Assembly (NCBI GenBank): GCA_039182515.1
Contig: JBCDCE010000021.1
Location: forward strand, 1 to 57,014
Source of the DNA: JBCDCE01 sp039182515
GTDB taxonomy: Bacteria > Pseudomonadota > Alphaproteobacteria > Rhodobacterales > Rhodobacteraceae
Direction: 5' to 3'
DNA: 57,014 bases
Shown: positions 16,816-25,330 of the stretch, piece by piece
Layout of the letters: every line of letters begins with the position of its first letter
Numbering within the stretch: the stretch's first letter is position 1
Notes under the pieces: model-generated
Seen by the model: only the letters and a program-made list of their open reading frames with translations
The model's database searches: none
What the model was told of the DNA's origin: nothing
Program-made: the position numbers and the translations under genes

Positions 16816-18114
16816 GTGACCCCAATGACGATGCGCCTTGAGCCTGCCAAAGAAGATGCCGCCTGGGAAGACAAATGGTCTTTGCCCACTACACTGGCCC
16901 GTGCCCGGGCATTGGCGGAAAACCCTGGCCAAGAGTTCTCAAAATTCTCTGCTGTTCTGCAAAACCTTTTGGGGCGCAGCACCACGGTGATCGAGCCTTT
17001 GGCGCCTGAGGATATTGCAGAGGCCTTCTGCATTCCTGTGCTAACAGACACGCCCGAACACCAAGCGCATGACACGCTTGTCTCTCGCGTCACGGATCTC
17101 ACACGTGCGGGCTCTTGGTCGGTATTGGCAGAAGACATCACCGGCTGGGATCAAAACCGCCGCGCTTTTGCATCCGGCAAACGCTACACCGCCACAGCCA
17201 GTGTCGCAGCCATGACCGCAATGATGCACGAAAGCTCAAACTTGGATGAGGACGAAACCGGCCCAATTTCTGAGACCGTTCTGCACAGCTTGGTTAAAGC
17301 CCAAGAAGCCGACCCTCAGAATTACGTACTCGCAGGCCTGCTGGCCCGCGCTCACATTCATAACGGATGGGTCAGCCACGGCTCAATCCCAACCGAGGCC
17401 ATCAAGCGGCGCGACGCAAGTTCAATGGAAGAGCGGTTCCGCGAAGCTGCCGGGTTGCTCGATCACTTCAATCCAATTGAGCGCAACAGCCCGTTTTTGG
17501 CCGAAACACGTTACAAACTCTTACCTGCATTCGTGGACGCCGACCGCTTTTTGATCGATTGGTTCGAAGATTGGCGCGATCTCGACCCCTTTGCTTTGGC
17601 CCCGCACGCCCTGCAAGGCTATTATCTCCTGCCCCGTTGGTATGGTACATACGAGCGTATTGAAGCTGAGGCCGTAAGGTCCACCAACCCCATGCACGAC
17701 GGTCTGGAAGCCGGTGCCTATGCCGCTTTTTATCTGCAAGCACTGGATGCAGATCCAAAGCTGGCGAGCCATGTGGATGCGCCGCTCTTTTTGACCGGGC
17801 TCGATGAGATCGCCACGCATTACAAGTCCGATCCGATCCTCGTGAATATGCTGCTGGCCTGGTTCTGTCTTGATTTCAAACCAAAGCGCAGCGCAGCGGG
17901 TAAGTTTGAGAACTCGACGGTGTCGAAAATGGTCAAAGGTCGGAAATTCTTCGCAACGCGTCATCTCTCAGCCATCGTGCCGGGTCTATGGCGCGGCGGT
18001 GAAGAGGTTGCTTTCCGCGAATTGGGTAAGATTTTTGCCAATGAGATTGCGGCGGGCGAAGTTGCCCAAGTTTCTGGCCCTGGCCTGCGCTTTGGCAATC
18101 CCGTCCGAGCCTAA
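16816..18114 (+). CDS. Hypothetical protein, 432 residues
   Basis: I do not recognise the family. The GTG start at 16816 is uncertain; ATGs at 16825 and 16831 are alternatives. No signal peptide or membrane helix is seen, so it is probably cytosolic. Alternating helical segments (VLHSLVKAQEADPQNYVLAGLL, FREAAGLLDHFNP) recall TPR/HAT-like helical repeats but no consensus repeat can be counted. It lies between the acyltransferase gene and gatB on the same strand. Codon use looks like its neighbours. Confidence 0.75.
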   Translation: MTPMTMRLEPAKEDAAWEDKWSLPTTLARARALAENPGQEFSKFSAVLQNLLGRSTTVIEPLAPEDIAEAFCIPVLTDTPEHQAHDTLVSRVTDLTRAGSWSVLAEDITGWDQNRRAFASGKRYTATASVAAMTAMMHESSNLDEDETGPISETVLHSLVKAQEADPQNYVLAGLLARAHIHNGWVSHGSIPTEAIKRRDASSMEERFREAAGLLDHFNPIERNSPFLAETRYKLLPAFVDADRFLIDWFEDWRDLDPFALAPHALQGYYLLPRWYGTYERIEAEAVRSTNPMHDGLEAGAYAAFYLQALDADPKLASHVDAPLFLTGLDEIATHYKSDPILVNMLLAWFCLDFKPKRSAAGKFENSTVSKMVKGRKFFATRHLSAIVPGLWRGGEEVAFRELGKIFANEIAAGEVAQVSGPGLRFGNPVRA

Positions 18115-18240
18115 ATGCACGGGCTAAGTGGGCTCGATCGACGCCTGCGTGTCTGATTAGATCTCAAGATACAATCCAAGGCCCTTGCTCCCCGTGCGCA
18201 GCTTACCTAAAACCCAGGTCGCGCAACACGGAGCACGCAG

Positions 18241-19752
18241 ATGCTGGACCTGACTTTTGAAGCCCCAAAACCCAAAGTGATCGCAGGCGCGAAGCACGAT
18301 TGGGAGCTTGTGATTGGCCTTGAGGTCCACGCGCAGGTCGCAACACATGCCAAGCTGTTCTCGGGTGCGTCCACCCAATTTGGCGCGGAGCCAAACGCCA
18401 ATGTTGCCTTTGTGGACGCGGGCATGCCCGGCATGTTGCCCGTAATAAACGAAGGCTGCGTGGCCCAAGCTGTGCGCACAGGCCTCGGGCTCAAGGCTGA
18501 GATCCACCTCAAATCTGCCTTCGACCGCAAAAACTATTTCTACCCCGATCTGCCCCAAGGCTATCAGATCTCCCAGCTCTACCATCCGATTGTGGGTGAG
18601 GGCGAAGTCCTTGTGGAAATGGGCGATGGCACGGCGCGCGTGGTGCGCATTGAGCGCATTCACCTCGAGCAGGATGCTGGCAAGAGCATTCACGACATGG
18701 ATCCTGCGATGTCTTTTGTGGATCTCAACCGCACCGGTGTTGCGCTCATGGAGATTGTGAGCCGCCCGGACATTCGCGGCCCTGAAGAAGCCGCCGCTTA
18801 TGTAAGCAAGCTGCGCCAAATCATGCGCTACTTGGGCACCTGCGACGGCAATATGCAAAACGGCAACCTACGAGCTGACGTGAACGTTTCTGTGTGCCGC
18901 CCAGGGGCTTATGAGAAGTACCAAGAGACGCAAGATTTCTCCCATCTCGGTACGCGCTGTGAGATCAAAAACATGAACTCTTTGCGGTTCATTCAAGCCG
19001 CGATCGAGCATGAAGCCCGGCGCCAAATCGCCATTGTCGAAGATGGTGGCGAGATCGAGCAAGAAACCCGCCTCTATGACCCGGATAAGGATGAAACCCG
19101 TTCCATGCGTTCCAAAGAAGAAGCGCATGATTACCGGTATTTCCCATGCCCGGATCTGCTGCCTTTGGAGATCGAGCAATCCTGGGTCGATGAGATCGCC
19201 GACCACCTTCCAGAGCTGCCAGACGCCAAAAAAGCGCGCTTCATCAAGGACTTTGGCCTGTCTGATTACGATGCCAGCGTTCTGACAGCCGATACCGAAG
19301 ACGCCGTTTTTTTTGAAGCGGCTGCAGAGGGACAGGACGGAAAGCTCACAGCCAACTGGGTGATCAACGAGCTGTTTGGGCGCTTGAAAAAAGATGACAA
19401 AGAGATCACCGAAAGCCCTGTGACACCGGCGCAATTGGGCGAATTGGTGGGGCTGATCTCATCAGACGTTATCTCCGGCAAAATCGCCAAGGACGTCTTT
19501 GAGATGGTATACATGGGCGAAGGCAGCCCCGCGGCGCTCGTCGAAGAAAAAGGTCTCAAGCAGGTCACTGATACCGGTGCTATCGAGGCAGCCGTTGATG
19601 AGATCATTGCCGCCAACCCTGATCAGGTCGCGAAAGCTAAAGAGAATCCAAAGCTTGCAGGCTGGTTTGTGGGGCAAGTCATGAAGGCCACGGGCGGCAA
19701 AGCCAACCCGAAGGCCGTCAATCAACTCGTGGCCCAAAAGCTGCAGGTCTAA
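18241..19752 (+). CDS. gatB: Asp-tRNA(Asn)/Glu-tRNA(Gln) amidotransferase subunit B
   Basis: 503 residues, full length. The kinase/cradle domain opens with WELVIGLEVHAQVATHAKLFSG and contains the metal-binding YFYPDLPQGYQISQ and HLEQDAGKS. The C-terminal tail/YqeY-like domain ends GWFVGQVMKATGGKANP. With GatA and GatC (not in this window) it converts misacylated Glu-tRNA(Gln) and, in some species, Asp-tRNA(Asn) to the correct amide. It stands apart from gatCA, which is common. Confidence 0.97.
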   Translation: MLDLTFEAPKPKVIAGAKHDWELVIGLEVHAQVATHAKLFSGASTQFGAEPNANVAFVDAGMPGMLPVINEGCVAQAVRTGLGLKAEIHLKSAFDRKNYFYPDLPQGYQISQLYHPIVGEGEVLVEMGDGTARVVRIERIHLEQDAGKSIHDMDPAMSFVDLNRTGVALMEIVSRPDIRGPEEAAAYVSKLRQIMRYLGTCDGNMQNGNLRADVNVSVCRPGAYEKYQETQDFSHLGTRCEIKNMNSLRFIQAAIEHEARRQIAIVEDGGEIEQETRLYDPDKDETRSMRSKEEAHDYRYFPCPDLLPLEIEQSWVDEIADHLPELPDAKKARFIKDFGLSDYDASVLTADTEDAVFFEAAAEGQDGKLTANWVINELFGRLKKDDKEITESPVTPAQLGELVGLISSDVISGKIAKDVFEMVYMGEGSPAALVEEKGLKQVTDTGAIEAAVDEIIAANPDQVAKAKENPKLAGWFVGQVMKATGGKANPKAVNQLVAQKLQV

Positions 19753-19823
19753 AGGGAGGGCGGGCGGGGCGCATTTGGCCGAAGGTCAAACAGCGTCGCT
19801 CCCCGAACCTTCTTAAACTAAAA

Positions 19824-19849
19824 AACCCCCAGCGCTTTCGCGCCAGGGG
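19824..19849 (-). terminator. Terminator of the VPLPA-CTERM gene
   Basis: CCCC-A-GCGC, loop TTTC, GCGC-CA-GGGG forms a stem with a small internal loop. Read on the minus strand it is followed by a run of six T (19820-19825 complement), so it ends the gene at 19875. It may also end gatB transcripts, though without a T run in that direction. Confidence 0.75.
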
Positions 19850-19874
19850 CCCACTCACACAAGTCTAACAGGAC

Positions 19875-20558
19875 TTATGCTGTTTTCTTCATAACCTTGC
19901 GGCCAAAGCCCAGCGCGAGAGGCGCTGCGAGCAAGGCAAAAGAGGCTGGCAATGGAACTTCGGCTGCTGCGAGGTTCGCTTGGTCCCAACCCAACCAATT
20001 TGTGCCTTTGAAGCAGTCGAGATCACCGGTTGAACCGTTGATATAGGTGCCGCAATCGGAAAAGGCATTTCTGGTTGGATGCAACCATGTGCCAATTGTT
20101 GTGTCAAAGGCCAAACCCTTCCAGTCGGGGCGCAGATCGGTACGACCGTTCACCGCTGTCAGGTCAAGCATCAGATCAAAAACCGACTGACCGCCGTTGG
20201 CACTTGTTGTCACAGCATTTTCCCAACGCTGCAAAAGAGGGCCTTGCGAGCTAGAGGGGTTCTGCCAACCGCCTTGGTATTGATAGGCCCAAACGTCCTT
20301 CAAGTCCGTATAAAAGATCGCGTGCGTTCCTTTTGTGCCGCCTTGGGGCATAGGACCATCGTTGATCACCCACCAAGCGCCATCCACACCGTCAAGTGCA
20401 TCCACGGCGAACTGCAAAGAGAAGTTGTCGTTGTGATCGCTGTATTGGAAGGTCGCATCGACACCGTTTACGTTGGTGGAGCTTGCACGATACGTCGTTG
20501 CATCTGCGGTCGATACGCCAGCCACAACAAGGGCGGCAGCTGCGATGAGCTTTTTCAT
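19875..20558 (-). CDS. VPLPA-CTERM sorting domain protein
   Basis: 227 residues. An N-terminal signal peptide (MKKLIAAAALVVAGVSTADA) precedes a Gly/Asp/Trp-rich mature domain of unknown fold. The C-terminus has the tripartite sorting signal: EVPLPASFALL, a hydrophobic helix (LLAAPLALGF) and a basic end (GRKVMKKTA). Proteins with VPLPA-CTERM tails are processed by a dedicated exosortase (XrtD-type) and are thought to reach the cell surface or exopolysaccharide. No exosortase gene is in the window. Its own terminator follows. Confidence 0.88.
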   Translation of the reverse strand: MKKLIAAAALVVAGVSTADATTYRASSTNVNGVDATFQYSDHNDNFSLQFAVDALDGVDGAWWVINDGPMPQGGTKGTHAIFYTDLKDVWAYQYQGGWQNPSSSQGPLLQRWENAVTTSANGGQSVFDLMLDLTAVNGRTDLRPDWKGLAFDTTIGTWLHPTRNAFSDCGTYINGSTGDLDCFKGTNWLGWDQANLAAAEVPLPASFALLAAPLALGFGRKVMKKTA

Positions 20559-20906
20559 TGGGTTACCTCATTACTCGTCAAAAACACTTTCTGAAAACGG
20601 GTTTAAACAGCTCCCAAAACCGAACAAGGGTAATTTTTAATTTTGGGTTAAATTGCTGTTTTACAATAAATATCGGGACTCGATCTCGAACCAGAAATCT
20701 AATTTGAAGAAGATTGTTTACGCGCCAGAGCGCTCCGTCGTGCTCAGCGCCATATAAGCGCCACAAATAAAGCGCCGAATCGCCGCCCTTTGGCCTGTTC
20801 ACCTGCCAAAAGCCGCCTCAAAGCCATATTGATGCCTCATCGGGCGCCTAACTTATCTTAAAACAACAAAGCATTCCGCGACTTCGACTGAGGCACCAAA
20901 AGTTTT
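20559..20906. other. AT-rich divergent intergenic region
   Basis: 348 bases between the divergent VPLPA-CTERM and glycosyltransferase genes. It must hold both promoters. It is clearly more AT-rich than the flanks near 20610-20700 (TAATTTTTAATTTTGGG). I see no gene, strong hairpin or recognisable RNA. The 74-codon open frame here has no plausible protein features. Confidence 0.6.
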
Positions 20907-21872
20907 ATGGGCAAACCTGTTTTTACGCTTGTCGCTACGGCCAAAAATGAAGGCCCTTATCTTTTGGAATGGGTCGCCTATCACAAGATGATTGGCTTTG
21001 ATCATATCTTGATCTTCCAAAATGACAGCGACGATGGCACCCATGAGATCCTCAGTGAATTGAAAGAACTGGGCGAAGTAGAATATCGCTACAACCGCGC
21101 GGAACGCGGGCGTCATCAAGTGACCGCCTATCAACGCGCAGCGCGCACCGCGACCTACCAGGCTTCCGATTATATCCTGGCACTGGATATCGACGAGTTT
21201 CTCCACATCAAATGTGGGGACGGCACAGTGCAAGATTTGCACAGCGCCCTGCCCGACACCGATCGCACCTTTCTCAATTGGAAGTGTTTTGGAGCCTCAG
21301 GCCACACCGCGATGCCAAACGCGCCTGTGACAAAAGCCTTTCAAAGCTGTGAGACCTCCAAAACAATCAAAACCCGCGTGAAGCCTTTCAAGACGCTTTT
21401 TAAGCGCTCAAGCTTTGCCCGGCCCGGCGTTCACAAACCGAACGCCTTTCAAGGCGACGGTGACCCCACAAGCGCCAATGGATCAGGGATCTCTTCGCAA
21501 GATCTCGATATGCGGCATTTCCAATGCAACGATCCCGAAGATCGCAGCCTCGCGCAGATCAACCACTATATGGTCAAAGACCCCGCGAGTTTTGTTTTGA
21601 AGTCCGCCAAAGGCAGCGCGCACCAAGCAGATCGCCCGATTGATGCCGCTTATTGGACGGCACGCAACCAAAACAAAGAAACCGACAGCAGCCTCGCTGA
21701 GCGCGCACCGCAACTCACCGATGCGATCAGCCGCCTCAAAGACCGCTCCAAGGGCAAGCTTGCGGAACACACGCAAAAATCTCACGTGTTGCACGCACTA
21801 CGCGCACGCCAACTGATCATGCAGCCCGCCTTCCGCGATCTCTACGACCATTGCTTGAGGACTAACGCTTGA
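20907..21872 (+). CDS. Glycosyltransferase family 2-like protein
   Basis: 321 residues. The N-terminus is the nucleotide-sugar-binding fold of GT-A enzymes: FTLVATAKNEGPYLLEWVAYHK, then FQNDSDDGT, and the metal-binding DxD in YILALDIDEFLHI. This matches the Glyco_tranf_2_4 type, often found in surface polysaccharide synthesis. No membrane helix is evident. It diverges from the VPLPA-CTERM gene; both could serve the cell surface, but this is only neighbourhood inference. Confidence 0.85.
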   Translation: MGKPVFTLVATAKNEGPYLLEWVAYHKMIGFDHILIFQNDSDDGTHEILSELKELGEVEYRYNRAERGRHQVTAYQRAARTATYQASDYILALDIDEFLHIKCGDGTVQDLHSALPDTDRTFLNWKCFGASGHTAMPNAPVTKAFQSCETSKTIKTRVKPFKTLFKRSSFARPGVHKPNAFQGDGDPTSANGSGISSQDLDMRHFQCNDPEDRSLAQINHYMVKDPASFVLKSAKGSAHQADRPIDAAYWTARNQNKETDSSLAERAPQLTDAISRLKDRSKGKLAEHTQKSHVLHALRARQLIMQPAFRDLYDHCLRTNA

Positions 21873-21921
21873 CGCTCATCGTGTTAAGGCTTGGTGTGTG
21901 TCGCGCATCCTGCACGGACAC

Positions 21922-21951
21922 GCATATGTAAAACATACGCAAAACATATGC
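21922..21951. promoter_or_regulatory. Inverted repeat GCATATGT / ACATATGC
   Basis: Eight-base perfect arms at 21922-21929 and 21944-21951, with a third related half-site ACATACGC between them (21933-21940). It is about 110 bases upstream of the DUF4177 gene and may be a regulator site. Confidence 0.4.
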
Positions 21952-22059
21952 TGTGCACATCGCCCAAAAGCCGCAGTTTAAGACCAAGAAAAATTCTCAA
22001 TCTTGGCCAAACAGGCCTCCTCTGATAGGACAGCGCCAGACCAAAAAGAGGCCAGAGCA

Positions 22060-22428
22060 ATGTCCATAGAGACTTACGAGTATAAAGTCGTCCCGGCGCC
22101 AAGGCGCGGCGAAAAAGCAAAAGGCGTTAAAGGCGCTGATGGCCGCTTTGCCAATAAGTTGGAGAAAGTGATCAACGAGCTCGCTGCGGAAGCCTGGGAA
22201 TATATCCGTACCGACACGCTGCCGTCGGAGGAGCGCAAAGGTCTGACCAAATCCGTAACCATTTATCAGAACCTTCTTATTTTCCGCCGCAAGAAGCTCG
22301 TGCCCTTCACGCATCCAGAGCCCGTCATCACACCGGCCAAAGAGAGTGTCGAACGCAGTGAAGACGACGCAACTGTGCGCTCGATTTTCAGTTCGAAAGG
22401 CGCTGCCGAACACCCCAAAGACGCTTAA
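22060..22428 (+). CDS. DUF4177 domain protein
   Basis: 122 residues from the ATG at 22060, eight bases after AGAGG; a longer frame upstream is not needed. The DUF4177 core is YEYKVVPAPRRGEKAKGVKG ... INELAAEAWEYIRTDTLPSEE ... YQNLLIFRR at about 5-80. The C-terminal 40 residues are charged and probably disordered. This family is widespread and of unknown function, often 50-60 residues; this one is longer. Cytosolic. Confidence 0.85.
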   Translation: MSIETYEYKVVPAPRRGEKAKGVKGADGRFANKLEKVINELAAEAWEYIRTDTLPSEERKGLTKSVTIYQNLLIFRRKKLVPFTHPEPVITPAKESVERSEDDATVRSIFSSKGAAEHPKDA

Positions 22429-22503
22429 ATCGACAGGAATTGACCCCGTGAAACGGGCTTAGGCAAGCTCAGCAAAAACCTTGAAAGCCAAGGGTCGTCG
22501 CGC

Positions 22504-22752
22504 TCACGTGATCTCAATCGCAAGCGCGTGAATTTGCGCCATGAGGTCGGGGCCTATTGCTCCGTAGATGGCTCGATGTTGCGCCACCTTTGGCCCGGTT
22601 AATTCTGCTGAAGAAATACGCACACGAAAATGACTTTCCCCCTCCTCAGGTGCGCCAGCGTGCCCTACATGTTGATGACTTTCATCTAAAACTTCCAACA
22701 TACTGGGTGAAAGAGCGGTTAGCTTCGCAGCAATGGCGTCTTTGCGTGTCAT
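22504..22752 (-). CDS. BolA family protein
   Basis: 82 residues from the ATG at 22752 (a TTG four codons earlier also exists). It has the BolA fold signature: LEVLDESHQHVGHAG with the conserved histidine, SHFRVRISS, and HRAIYGAIG. BolA proteins bind monothiol glutaredoxins and act in iron-sulfur handling or gene control. It diverges from the J-domain gene; about 80 bases between them must hold both promoters. Confidence 0.93.
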   Translation of the reverse strand: MTRKDAIAAKLTALSPSMLEVLDESHQHVGHAGAPEEGESHFRVRISSAELTGPKVAQHRAIYGAIGPDLMAQIHALAIEIT

Positions 22753-22832
22753 TTTCCGAGTCAACCCCTTTTGTCTGTGGCGAGAGTGTCTATGCTACCC
22801 ACCTTGAGTCGAAACGCAACGCGGAGGCCACC

Positions 22833-23462
22833 ATGAAAAAAGACGATCCATTTGGGTTCGATATGTCTGTTTCTACCTCTAAGAAGAAAAATGCCCGTGG
22901 CCGCCGCGGCATGTCTGGTGCCTCCGAAACCTCCAAGCGCATCTGTGATAAACCTGGCTGTCAAAAACCGGGGCTATACCGGGCCCCGAAAAGCCCCGAC
23001 GTGCTCGATGACTATTACTGGTTCTGCAAAGACCACATCCGCGAATACAATTTGAAATGGAACTTCTTCGACGGGTCCACTGACGAAGAATTGGCAGACC
23101 AGATTGACAAAGATCGCGTTTGGGAGCGGGAAACCAAGCCTTTTGCGCGCAGCGACGAACAACGCGCCTGGGCGCGGTTGGGCGTGGACGATCCGCATCA
23201 AGTGTTGGGTGCCAATGCCACGCGCAATCCTGGCAGGTCCGTTACCGGCACGCGCAAGCTTCCGCCCACCGAGCGGCGCGCTATCGATATTCTCGAAGCC
23301 AAGGATCACTGGACCAAGGCCGAAATACGCAAGAGTTACAAATCCTTAATCAAAATTTTGCACCCAGACCTCAACGGCGGAGATCGCTCAGATGAGGAGA
23401 AACTGCAGGAGGTCGTTTGGGCATGGGACCAAATTAAAGACAGCCGCAGCTTTAAAAACTGA
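22833..23462 (+). CDS. J-domain (DnaJ-like) protein
   Basis: 209 residues from the ATG at 22833, which has a perfect GGAGG five bases upstream; the open frame runs back to 22557 but over bolA. The N-terminal part has a cysteine pair (ICDKPGCQKPGLYRAP) and DYYWFCKDHIREYNLKWNFF, possibly a metal site. The C-terminal J domain (about 148-205) has the essential HPD in ILHPDLNGGDRS. J proteins stimulate Hsp70 ATPase. It lies 160 bases before cobS; a chaperone role for the chelatase is conceivable but unproven. Confidence 0.9.
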   Translation: MKKDDPFGFDMSVSTSKKKNARGRRGMSGASETSKRICDKPGCQKPGLYRAPKSPDVLDDYYWFCKDHIREYNLKWNFFDGSTDEELADQIDKDRVWERETKPFARSDEQRAWARLGVDDPHQVLGANATRNPGRSVTGTRKLPPTERRAIDILEAKDHWTKAEIRKSYKSLIKILHPDLNGGDRSDEEKLQEVVWAWDQIKDSRSFKN

Positions 23463-23622
23463 GCCCTCGGCCAGGTCTCGAACAGAGCCAAGCCGGTTGC
23501 CGCTTTGAGCTACAAAACAGAACGAACAAGAACTTTAAAAACCCCAAGTCAACTCACGGCCTTCCCCTTGCTCTTTTCAGAGATATGTTGCACGGGAATG
23601 CTCGTAATTTTCGAGGTCCAAA

Positions 23623-24609
23623 ATGGCAGACGGCGCGTTGAATATTGATATGAAACCCACGGAAGATATTTCGGTCAGAGAAGTGTTCGGTATCGACACC
23701 GACATGATCGTCAAAGGTTTCGCCGAAGCCTCGGACCGTGTGCCAGAACTCGATCCTACTTATAAGTTTGATCCAGACACCACGCTGGCGATTCTCGCAG
23801 GCTTCAGCCACAACCGCCGTGTGATGATCCAAGGCTATCACGGTACGGGGAAATCCACGCATATTGAGCAAGTTGCAAGCCGCCTCAACTGGCCCTGTGT
23901 GCGCGTGAACCTCGACAGCCACATCAGCCGGATCGACCTTATTGGTAAAGACGCGATCAAGCTTAAAGACGGCAAGCAGGTTACCGACTTCCAAGAAGGC
24001 ATTCTGCCTTGGGCCCTGCGCAATCCTTGCGCGATTGTGTTTGACGAATACGACGCTGGTCGTGCCGACGTTATGTTTGTGATCCAGCGTGTTTTGGAAG
24101 TCGACGGTAAGCTGACATTGCTCGACCAAAACCAGGTGATTGAGCCGCACCCCTATTTCCGCCTTTTTGCGACGGCAAACACGGTGGGCCTAGGGGATAC
24201 AACCGGCCTTTATCACGGTACGCAACAGATCAACCAAGGCCAGATGGACCGCTGGAGCCTCGTTGCGACGCTCAACTACCTGAGCGTTGACGCCGAAGCC
24301 GCGATTATTTTGGCCAAAAACGCAAACTACAACAACGAAAATGGCCGCAAGACGATCCAACAAATGGTGACGGTTGCGGATCTCACGCGGACAGCCTTCA
24401 TGAATGGCGATCTCTCGACCGTGATGTCGCCTCGGACTGTGATCGCTTGGGCGCAAAACGCTGAGATTTTCCGATCCGTTGGATATGCGTTCCGCCTGTC
24501 GTTCCTTAACAAATGTGACGAGCTTGAGCGCCAGACTGTCGCTGAATTTTATCAGCGGTGTTTTGATGAAGAACTGCCCGAGAGCGCCGCAAGCTCGAGC
24601 ATCGGCTAA
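23623..24609 (+). CDS. cobS: Cobaltochelatase subunit CobS
   Basis: 328 residues, AAA+ ATPase of MoxR type. The Walker A loop is GYHGTGKST (71-79), Walker B IVFDEYDAG, and the sensor region LFATANTVGLGD. With CobT and CobN it inserts cobalt into hydrogenobyrinate a,c-diamide, the aerobic route to vitamin B12, in the cytoplasm. The ATG follows GAGG. CobN is not in the window. A terminator follows at 24637, so cobT has its own promoter or depends on readthrough. I saw no cobalamin riboswitch. Confidence 0.96.
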   Translation: MADGALNIDMKPTEDISVREVFGIDTDMIVKGFAEASDRVPELDPTYKFDPDTTLAILAGFSHNRRVMIQGYHGTGKSTHIEQVASRLNWPCVRVNLDSHISRIDLIGKDAIKLKDGKQVTDFQEGILPWALRNPCAIVFDEYDAGRADVMFVIQRVLEVDGKLTLLDQNQVIEPHPYFRLFATANTVGLGDTTGLYHGTQQINQGQMDRWSLVATLNYLSVDAEAAIILAKNANYNNENGRKTIQQMVTVADLTRTAFMNGDLSTVMSPRTVIAWAQNAEIFRSVGYAFRLSFLNKCDELERQTVAEFYQRCFDEELPESAASSSIG

Positions 24610-24636
24610 CGAGACGCCTTCACGTTACTAAAGAAA

Positions 24637-24671
24637 ATGCCCGTAAAGCCTTGCTTTGCGGGTATTTTTTT
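24637..24671 (+). terminator. Rho-independent terminator after cobS
   Basis: ATGCCCGTAAAG (24637-24648) pairs with CTTTGCGGGTAT (24654-24665), including two G-T wobbles, around a five-base loop. A run of T follows at once (24665-24671). Confidence 0.88.
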
Positions 24672-24802
24672 GTGCTGAGCCCTCCAATTTCGAGATCACG
24701 CACCGAGCCGGGCTTTGGATAAATCGATTTAATGACAACATTTTCTAAAAGTTTTCAAAATGCCTAATTGATAATTCATTTTTTGAATGTATCGTCTAAA
24801 TT

Positions 24803-25213
24803 ATGAGCAGTTTTAAAACTATTCTGGCCGCTCTGTTGTGTTTTGTAATGTCGGCCCAAGCGATCTTCGCCCTGCCTCAGTCTCCTTCTGAGCGTGTCCA
24901 GGTTTTTGCCACATGCGCAGGGCGCTATTCCGCGCTCGCAGAACACCAACGTTTCTTTGATGGAGAAGCTTCAGAGCGCGCAGAAGCTAAAAAAGAAGAC
25001 TTTGAGCGGCTTATCGAAGCCATCTTGCCAGTCGCATTGGATTGGGGAACGCCAGGCGCACAGATCATTTCTTGGCGGATCACCGCGAAATTTGCTCAGG
25101 CCGAGTTGCTACACCGTGGGAGCTTTCATTCAGACGCTTTCATGGCAAAGCGCTCTAAAGAGATTGCCATCAAATTTCTGGCAGACTGCGACGGATTGGC
25201 TTTGGGAACCTAA
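24803..25213 (+). CDS. Small secreted protein of unknown function between cobS and cobT
   Basis: 136 residues. A signal peptide (ILAALLCFVMSAQAIFA) is followed by a helical, charged mature part. Apart from one in the signal peptide, the only cysteines are in VFATCAGRY and LADCDGL, near the two ends of the mature chain, and may pair in the periplasm. I cannot name the family. Its upstream region (24720-24800) is AT-rich, consistent with an own promoter after the cobS terminator. Its place between two cytosolic chelatase genes does not by itself imply a role in B12 synthesis. Confidence 0.75.
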   Translation: MSSFKTILAALLCFVMSAQAIFALPQSPSERVQVFATCAGRYSALAEHQRFFDGEASERAEAKKEDFERLIEAILPVALDWGTPGAQIISWRITAKFAQAELLHRGSFHSDAFMAKRSKEIAIKFLADCDGLALGT

Positions 25214-25330
25214 ACCCGCGTCCTTTCGTCAAACCGTTTAGATTGGGCCAGTTAAAGCCGGAATCCCCATGGCCTTCTCTGCCGAGGTCGCTTAGTTTGC
25301 GCTGGTCTTATCAATTGACTGAGCGTTCAT

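Noticed and set aside
20578..20802. 74-codon minus-strand open frame in the AT-rich gap
   Set aside because: No ribosome-binding site, no family resemblance; it lies in a divergent promoter region.
22557..22832. N-terminal extension of the J-domain protein across bolA
   Set aside because: The ATG at 22833 has a perfect GGAGG site, while the upstream stretch is antisense to bolA.
23463..23622. Cobalamin riboswitch before cobS
   Set aside because: No B12-box-like element or extended pairing could be recognised in these 160 bases.
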